This document shows, one piece after another, positions 57,832 to 64,000 of a stretch of DNA of 64,000 bases (within the stretch, counting starts at the first letter, position 1; the number at the start of each line of letters is the position of its first letter). Where the stretch lies: NCBI RefSeq assembly GCF_000003815.2, contig NC_049983.1:9734779-9798778 (forward strand), given 5' to 3'. The notes beneath the pieces are model-generated. The model made no database searches. It was not told the DNA's origin and was given only the letters and a program-made list of their open reading frames with translations. The stretch is from Branchiostoma floridae. Its lineage: Eukaryota; Chordata; Leptocardii; Amphioxiformes; Branchiostomatidae. The translations under genes and the position numbers were made by a program.

Positions 57832-59040
57832 CCTAAAGTACAGGTAAAATGGATATGATTTTGGAAACGGCCAGGTGTTTAATACCACATCCGTTGCTTT
57901 CCTTCAATGGCAATGGAGAAATCCTGTTGGTGACAGATCTTATATCCTAATGAATTGACATGCTGTAGATAGTTGAAGAACAGGTTTATCTTGTTCTTCA
58001 ACCAGGACATCTATTCTTTAACTAGGGCAACTGATCTAGTTGAAGAACGGGTTCATCCTATTGATATGCAAAATGGGGAGGAGGACAAAGACAACAAGGA
58101 TAAGACAAGTTTAGATTACGTTGATGCAACCTGAAGCCCCTGTTGTTGAAATTGGTGTAAAATGCCTTTCCCGAGGGCACATACTTATCCGGGAACCGTA
58201 AGGTCATATTTAGTACCTCCAAGTTCTGAGTCATCAGATGCACCCCTAACCACAAGGCCAAGTATGCCTCCTGCTGCATTCGTTTAATTTAACTGTTGAT
58301 GTGTAGGATTCCCTTGCAGCTATAGCAGACGTTTAGGGGACGTATCCAAGTACCCTTTTCAAGGGATGGACTTGAGTGACTTCGAAACCACGCCCGAGTC
58401 TTTTAGGGTGAGAGGTGTGGGGAGGGGGGCAGTCGCATTTTCTTGTGGTTCCAGTACACAGTTTTTCGCCTATGGGGATTTACATGGTTACTGAACCCAA
58501 AGTGAAGAGGTTTGGCGCCCCAAAAAATTATAGCAGGGTGCAGAAATAATTACAAGTATTTGATATGTTGAAGTGCAGGACGCAGCCTACAAAATATCTA
58601 AAAATGAGCATAAATTTGCCTGCTCGTTTTCCTATCGAAAAGCCACTTTGATTTTACCCCCAGCGGAGGTCATGGAACTGCAGACGACGCACAGGAAGTG
58701 CCGGTAACAGAGTCGAGGCGCAAATTCCTGCCGGCCGAAGAAGCAACGTAATCCAACTTATACAGTATTAACAGTGATGCATTCCTCTACCGTTCACCAC
58801 AGTTTCCACCTCGCTGTTGTGCACGGAAGAATAACTACGGCCTTTGCTAGTACTGTGGTGCACAATATTATAAAATACTGTGTTCTGAGACCTTGAAGTG
58901 GAATCGTCAACTCCAGGTCTCCTAGCCTTAGTATCAGTCTGGTAAGCACCCATTTCGTTCCTGTAGGTAACATTAACGTTTCGTTCGTTTCTAGCTTCAT
59001 ACAGAACATACATAGAATTATGTTTTCTTAGCGGTTCTGT
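57832..59040. other. Spacer: 5' flank of gene E and LINE target
   Basis: Within about 12 bp of the E start codon the sequence changes to an arm of the fold-back family seen at 22732-23020 (shared CCGTTTCCAAAATCATATCC), so the CACGTG module of A, C and D is absent. The rest shows no gene. Confidence 0.55.
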
Positions 59041-59266
59041 TTTTTTTTTTTTTTTTTTTGTCAATATGACTTTATTCGGGTCCAACAGCAGTACATTATG
59101 ATTGTTACAAATCTAACGTCCGTACATGAAGTAGTGGCTGGATACATATAGCTTATTGTCTAGCCCAGAACCAAGGTGGTTCATACAGTATAGAACTTAC
59201 ACACAAGCCACGTAAATTGCTTAACAAAGCAAGTAGCAAATAAACATTTTGTTGTACACAGTTTCT

Positions 59267-61749
59267 CTACTCAATGATTTTACAAGTTTGCACATCTTGA
59301 GTGAGAGCTGTAAATAAATACAATACATTGTGGTTTCTAAGTAACTCCTTGTTGTCTTTATATCTGATCCACGATATGGCGTATTTTGCAAGAGTAACAT
59401 AAAAGTTACCTCCAAAAAGTACAGAAGCTGTAGTATTGATGGCTATGTTAATGCCAGATTGGGAAAGCAAGTGTTTAACTTCGTCCCAATAGCCTCTTAA
59501 CCTTACACACTCAAAGAACATATGTGAATAATTTTCGTCTTGGTTACAGATCGCACATTTAGGGCTGTAGATAGTCCCAGAGGTGTCTACTATTTTCCAT
59601 TTATGAAGTAAGAATCTGCAAGGGAGGATTTTGTGCAATAATTTAAAGTTAAACTCTTTCAACTTATTCTCTTTTAACTTCAGGGTGTGAGATCTCCATA
59701 TATTCGTCCAATTTAAGTTAGGAAATATGCTATCCCAATAAGCTTGAGAAGAAGGTTTTGTTAGGGTTTTGGCGAGACAAAGAGAATACAAATATTTACT
59801 ACTGAGTTTTACTACTGGTATTTTACAAAAATTAATCCAAATCATGTAATCCTCCTTGCAAACTTTTCTCTTAAAATTTTTATTTGACCAAATTCTATCA
59901 TCATTAATTTTTGCAAGATCCCTCCTCCCCCCTCCAAGTTCCTGCCAGGCCATGACTACCTCCCTATAAAAGGGTGGTAGTTGTGTCAGGGGTGGGGCAT
60001 TTCTTTTAACATTAAAGTTACATCTAAAAATATTACAGTATTTTCCGAGTTTTTCAATAAAGTGTAAGGGTATTACTTGCCATCGTCTTATGTTATCTTG
60101 ATTTGTCTGTAGCAATCTCTTTACCCATGACGCTTGTAAGCTTTTACACTTGGAATATATGTCTGTCATTTTGATTCCCCCGTCGGTATAACTGGAATAT
60201 AGTGCTGTACGCTTTATTTTGTCAGGTTTGTTGTCCCAAAGAAATGAGAAGGTTAATTTCTGAGTTTTCTTAAGTACCCATTCTGGGGTTGGAATCATAA
60301 ACATGTTGTAGATAATTTGAGACAGGGCTAAAGTTTTTATAACATAACATTTTCCATATAAAGTTAATTTGCGTTTCTGCCACCTTCGAAACATATTTTC
60401 AATTTTATTTATCCGTTTGTCCCAATTTAAGGTTTCGCATAGTTCTTCTGAAAGGCTGAAGTATAGTCCCAGAGACTTGATAGGTGTCCCCGGCCATGTG
60501 ATACCAAAGGGTTTGTCTCTGCGGTGTTGGAAGGACCCTATCCATAGTGCTTCGCACTTTTTAAGGTTCAATCTGGGTCCTGCGACTTTACTAAACTTAT
60601 CTACAATGTTAAGGGCAGTTTGTATTGAAAGGTCATCCGACAGTGTAAGTGTAGTATCGTCAGCAACTTGACTGATCTTTACTTCATACTCAAGATCGTG
60701 AACCTTGACCTTGATTCCTTTAATTAAATCGGTATGTCGAATTTTAAGTGCCAGTATTTCTACAACTAAATTAAATAAAAGAGCAGAGAGTGGACAGCCC
60801 TGCCGGATGCCACGCTGCAGTTTGAAAAAGGCTGTCTTCCAGCCGAAGTTAGTCAAACAACATTCAATATCTGTATACATCATTTTCACCAAGGAAATAA
60901 AATTTGGTCCAAAGCCAAATTTCTGAAGGGTTTTGAGCATGAAGTTCCAGTTCACCATATCAAAAGCCTTTTGAAAGTCGAGGCAAATAATGGCTCCAGG
61001 AATGTTATAATGGTTGCAGTAATATATAACATCATGTATAACACGGACATTCTGACCGATAAATCTGTTTTTCAAATACGCTGTTTGGTCGTGTGAAATA
61101 AGGTTGGGTAGAGCTGCTTGGAGTCTTTTCGCCAGAGCAGCTGCCAACAACTTATAATCAGTATTAAGGAGACTAATGGGTCTCCAGTTAGCGAGATCTT
61201 TTCTGTCTCCCTTCTTAAAGATAAGTTTAAGGACTGCTCTTTTTTGAGACGGAGACATACATCCCTTTTCCATAGATTCTTTGAGAGCATCAAAAACAAA
61301 GTCTCCAATACTGTTCCAGAAAGTAAGATAGAATTCGGCGGGAAGTCCGTCCGTTCTTGGGGATCTATTTGTTTTCATAGCTTGCAAGGCCTCAAAATAT
61401 TCCTCCTTTTCTAGAGGTTTCTCAAGAATCAATTTTTTATGTTCGGAAAGGCTGGATTCTAGCTCAACAGTCTCTAGGAACATATCAATTTCCCTGTCAG
61501 AGACTGAACAGTCGCTGGTATATAGACGTTCATAGAATGATTTTTCTAACTGTAAGATTTTCCCCTGGTCTGTTACATCAGTGTCTCCATCACTCAGTTT
61601 TGTAATATTATTGTTTGCAGCTTGCCATTTTTCAAGGTTGAGAAAATAAGAGAGAGATTTTTCTCCCTTCTCAGTCCATTCTGCCCGTGCTCTAATTTGT
61701 GCACCTCTGGCTTTTGACTGGTAGATTTCCTCAATCTCAGTTTTTATAT
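59267..61749 (-). CDS. LINE reverse transcriptase ORF, left by an insertion without its N-terminus
   Basis: The frame is open from the insertion border at 61749 down to the stop at 59267. Motifs in order: KGEKSLSYFLNLEK, SPRTDGLPAEFY, ANWRPISLLNTDYK, DFQKAFDMVNW (first catalytic Asp), RGIRQGCPLSALLF, QVADDTTLTL (VADD, where YADD or FADD is usual), SLGLYFS, thumb GKCYVIKTLALSQ, and near the C-terminus a CAICNQDENYSHMFFEC zinc-binding motif (CxxC..H..C) typical of L1-like ORF2 proteins. It catalyses target-primed reverse transcription in active relatives. Here the ORF is split, so the element is inactive unless repaired. Confidence 0.88.
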
Positions 61750-62552
61750 TTCAGCCATACCATAGGTATGGTGAAATATATTGTATTCGTAATGTTTCTT
61801 TCTTTCTTTCTTTCTCCTGCCAAATCTTCAAATCGAATCAACTCCGCCGTTTTTTAACCGATTGACTTGAAATTTGGCACAAAGGTAGAGTAAGTCAATA
61901 CCCTCAGGTGTTTTTTTCATTTTTTTCATATCTGCCTTTGAAATGATTTTATTGAGGTTTTTGTCAATTTTTATGTATATTTTGGGCTCCTGTACCCTGG
62001 TATTACAGCTGAATGACATGAAATTTGGTACAGAGGTGCCCTGATCATATGCCCACCCAGATTTAATAACAGTTTTGGTATACGGTACAACAAAATGCTT
62101 AATTTTGTGATTTTTGGCCATTTTTTGACAAAAAAAGGACATTTTTGCCTCCTGTACCGTCGTTTTACAACCGAATGACCTGAAATTTGGTATAAAAGTG
62201 CCCTTCAATTTTATGCACATGAATTCAATAACAGTTTGTCCATACAGTACAACATAATGCTTAATATTGCAATTTTATGGCCATTTTTAGACAAAAATTT
62301 GACATTTTTGGCTCCTGTTCCCTCGTTTTACAACCAAATGACCCGAAATTTGGTAAAGGGGTGCTCTAGATATTTATCCAAATGACCCATGTATAATTTT
62401 TGGCATGGAACACTTTAAAATGATATATTTGGGAATTTTTTGGGTCATTTTCCAAAGGCCAAAGGGGTCAACGACCTCAAGACCTATTGTTGCATGAGGG
62501 AGATGGCTGAAATATGCTGTATTTGCTCTCAAGCAAATGTCGGCCTTTCTAG
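61750..62552 (+). mobile_element. Helentron-like element, 803 bp, inside the LINE
   Basis: 5' hairpin TTCAGCCATACC..GGTATGGTGAAATAT, then TTTCTTTCTTTCTTTCTCCTG, and a 3' end with GGCTGAAATA, a TTTGCTCTCAAGCAAA stem and CGGCCTTTCTAG. It belongs to the same family or superfamily as 39330-41889: the two share the 3' terminus and the phrase TTGAAATTTGGCACAA. The interior repeats GACCTGAAATTTGGTA-type units several times. It is inserted between two T residues. Removing it leaves the LINE frame open across the junction, with no target duplication. Confidence 0.75.
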
Positions 62553-63060
62553 TTACAGTGGTATATTCGTTTAGAGTTGTCTCATTCAGGTTTTCGTCTA
62601 TTTTCTGATCTAATTCCAATAATCTTTTTTCTAAGTAGATAAGATTTCCTTTCATTTGAATGGCTTTCTGTTTACAGAAGCCAGTTGAGAATTCCTTGAT
62701 TCGTTTTTTGATAAGTTCCCATAGGAGCTGTTTAGAAATAGTCGTGTTCTTGTATTCCAAATTAACATCTAATATAGAATTTTTGACGCCATCCATGTAA
62801 TCCTGATCGGAAAGATATGCGGTATTTAAGCGCCATAGTCCTGGTCCGCGCTTTTCTTTGTTTAATCGTATTTTTAGAAAGATAGCTTTATGATCGGATT
62901 TGATGGATGGTTTGATGGTGCACTGTAAAACGTGGTCAACCAAAGATTTTTGAATAAGCCAAAAGTCTATTCTGGTGGACACTGGATAGGGATTCTTCCT
63001 TGTCCAGGTGAATTGTTTGCTCTGGGGATAGTTTTTCCGCCAGATGTCAACAAGTAAAAG
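62553..63060 (-). pseudogene. LINE endonuclease fragment
   Basis: This is the C-terminal part of the APE-like endonuclease in the same LINE, with FTWTRKNPYP, TRIDFWLIQ and the SDH motif SDHKAIFLKI that carries the catalytic His. It is cut off from the reverse transcriptase by the Helentron-like element and lacks its 5' half. Confidence 0.8.
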
Positions 63061-63070
63061 ATTGCGGTTC

Positions 63071-63347
63071 TGTTGTTATAACCATCATAATCTGCACTCA
63101 CATGTGTTTGAGCAGCATAGAATACTAGAAAGCTAATCCCTGTGTGGTTACGACACCGACTTAAAACAGCTAAAACGATCCAGTTAAAACAGAGGCATTA
63201 ATCTCCAATACCGACATGTGTGGGAACATCATTCCCACTCATTTTGGTAGTCGAGAACTGCGCTAGCCACTCTAGGTAAAGCAGAGCCGTTCCAAGATTG
63301 ATCCAAACCCTTCTCCTAGTTTTGCGTTAATTATCGTGACCCTGACA
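63071..63347 (+). promoter_or_regulatory. 5' flank of the TLCD4-like gene
   Basis: The sequence changes character at about 63070, the LINE truncation point. It is the probable promoter and 5' UTR of the gene starting at 63348. No TATA box was identified. Confidence 0.4.
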
Positions 63348-63526
63348 ATGAGTGCTGCTTGCCGCATGTTGACAACTCCTCCGTTATGTTGGACCCATCT
63401 CCTGGCCTGTACCAGTGGAGCCGGAGTGTTTGCTGTGGTGTTCTTCTGTTCCGGACGGCTGTTCTCATGGGTGTCACCGGGGTACCGCACTTTGGGCACG
63501 AACAAGCAGACTGATGTCAGATATAA
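63348..63526 (+). CDS. First exon of a TLC-domain protein (TLCD4-like), 3' end outside window
   Basis: ATG at 63348 opens a 59-codon exon that ends in phase 2 at a GTAAGT donor (63527). It encodes one hydrophobic segment, SGAGVFAVVFFCSGRLFSWV, followed by SPGYRTLGTNKQTDVRYK. TLCD4/TMEM56-type proteins start with a membrane segment and a SPGF/Y-x-x-L phrase before their conserved W-N-x-R motif, which should lie at the start of the next exon. TLC-domain proteins are multi-pass membrane proteins of lipid homeostasis. The match rests on a short region. Confidence 0.55.
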
Positions 63527-64000
63527 GTAAGTACTGTCAGGGGTATCTATCTATAGTATCCGTCTGATATACCTATCTCTCTAGTGTATATTTGACTTTA
63601 TCTGTACACGTACCATGTAAATATGCATGTATAGATTTCTAGTTGTATATTTCATTTGCATCTATTTTATCAAGCTCACACACAATCCTACACCATTAGG
63701 CTCGCCCTATATAGTGTTATGTGCGAGTAAAAAAACTGTTACAAAAAATCAAACATGCATACGAAAGACTCAAAGAGAACAGTACCTAAATATACACAAT
63801 TTCAACCAATGCCGAGCCATGACTAGATTAAGAATCAGTGATCCCCAACAAATTGAGTGGAAAGATACCACCGGACTACTCCGAATGAAAGACTCTGTAC
63901 ACTTTGTAATTCCAACCGTATAGAAAATGAAGTCCATTTTCTAGTAGTGTCCTATATACAATGATATTCGTGATCCTTTTAGTGGTGCTCTCAATATCTA
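63527..64000 (+). other. Intron 1 of the TLCD4-like gene
   Basis: AT-rich with no recognised exon. Frames here lack splice-compatible similarity to the TLC domain. Confidence 0.5.

Larger units (their letters stand above)
59041..63070 (-). mobile_element. 5'-truncated L1/Tx1-like LINE with poly(A) tail
   Basis: It runs right to left. A tail of about 19 A (as T at 59041-59059) is preceded by AATAAAG. The coding part contains the end of an APE-type endonuclease (LLLVDIWRKNYP, FTWTRKNPYPVSTRIDFW, SDHKAIFLKI) and a full reverse transcriptase. The 5' part of the endonuclease is missing: an in-frame TAA and unrelated sequence appear at about 63070. A Helentron-like element sits inside (61750-62552). 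No clear target duplication was found. Confidence 0.85.

Overview
The window looks like nuclear DNA of a cephalochordate (amphioxus, Branchiostoma type). It has short coding exons with GT-AG introns, a fusion of leucine-rich repeats, a Death domain and a glycosyltransferase, tandem families of type II membrane proteins with PYAxSY/NPMYA tyrosine motifs, a lineage-specific array of nicotinic-like receptor genes, and introns packed with fold-back, Helitron/Helentron-like, SINE and LINE insertions. The species cannot be fixed from the sequence. No prokaryotic gene, CRISPR array or rRNA was seen. All exon models were built by hand from splice sites, reading phase and paralogue comparison.

Layout. 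1-3.9 kb: 3' part of a + strand LRR-Death-glycosyltransferase gene with poly(A) signals. 4.0-19.1 kb: a tandem duplication carrying two + strand genes. Each has a long acidic tail full of tyrosine motifs, one membrane segment, a stalk of 11-residue repeats with one N-glycosylation site per unit, and a basic KRRR site. Copy 2 carries extra insertions in its intron 4. 20.4-26.2 kb: a complete 10-exon gemin2 gene on the minus strand (SMN complex, snRNP assembly), with SINEs, a minisatellite and a fold-back element split by a 100-N assembly gap in its introns. 26.2-27.1 kb: spacer between divergently transcribed genes. 27.1-57.8 kb: an array of five nicotinic-like Cys-loop receptor loci. A (relic), B (intact, 447 aa), C (signal-exon relic) and D (exons 2-8 intact, signal exon broken by a 1060-bp DNA transposon) are on +. 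E (intact, 465 aa) is on the minus strand. A+B and C+D look like two rounds of one segmental duplication. 57.8-59.0 kb: spacer. 59.0-63.07 kb: a 5'-truncated L1-like LINE on the minus strand, interrupted by a Helentron-like element. 63.3-64 kb: first exon of a TLC-domain (TLCD4-like) gene on +.

How the parts relate. The LRR-Death-GT protein and the tyrosine-motif membrane proteins both have the architecture of recognition or signalling molecules, but any joint immune role is inference from domain content. Gemin2 is a housekeeping gene. The receptor cluster is a birth-and-death array: its members keep the same eight-exon structure and splice phases, and they differ at ligand-pocket positions. 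The paralogues also act as internal empty-site controls, which fix the exact borders of several transposon insertions.
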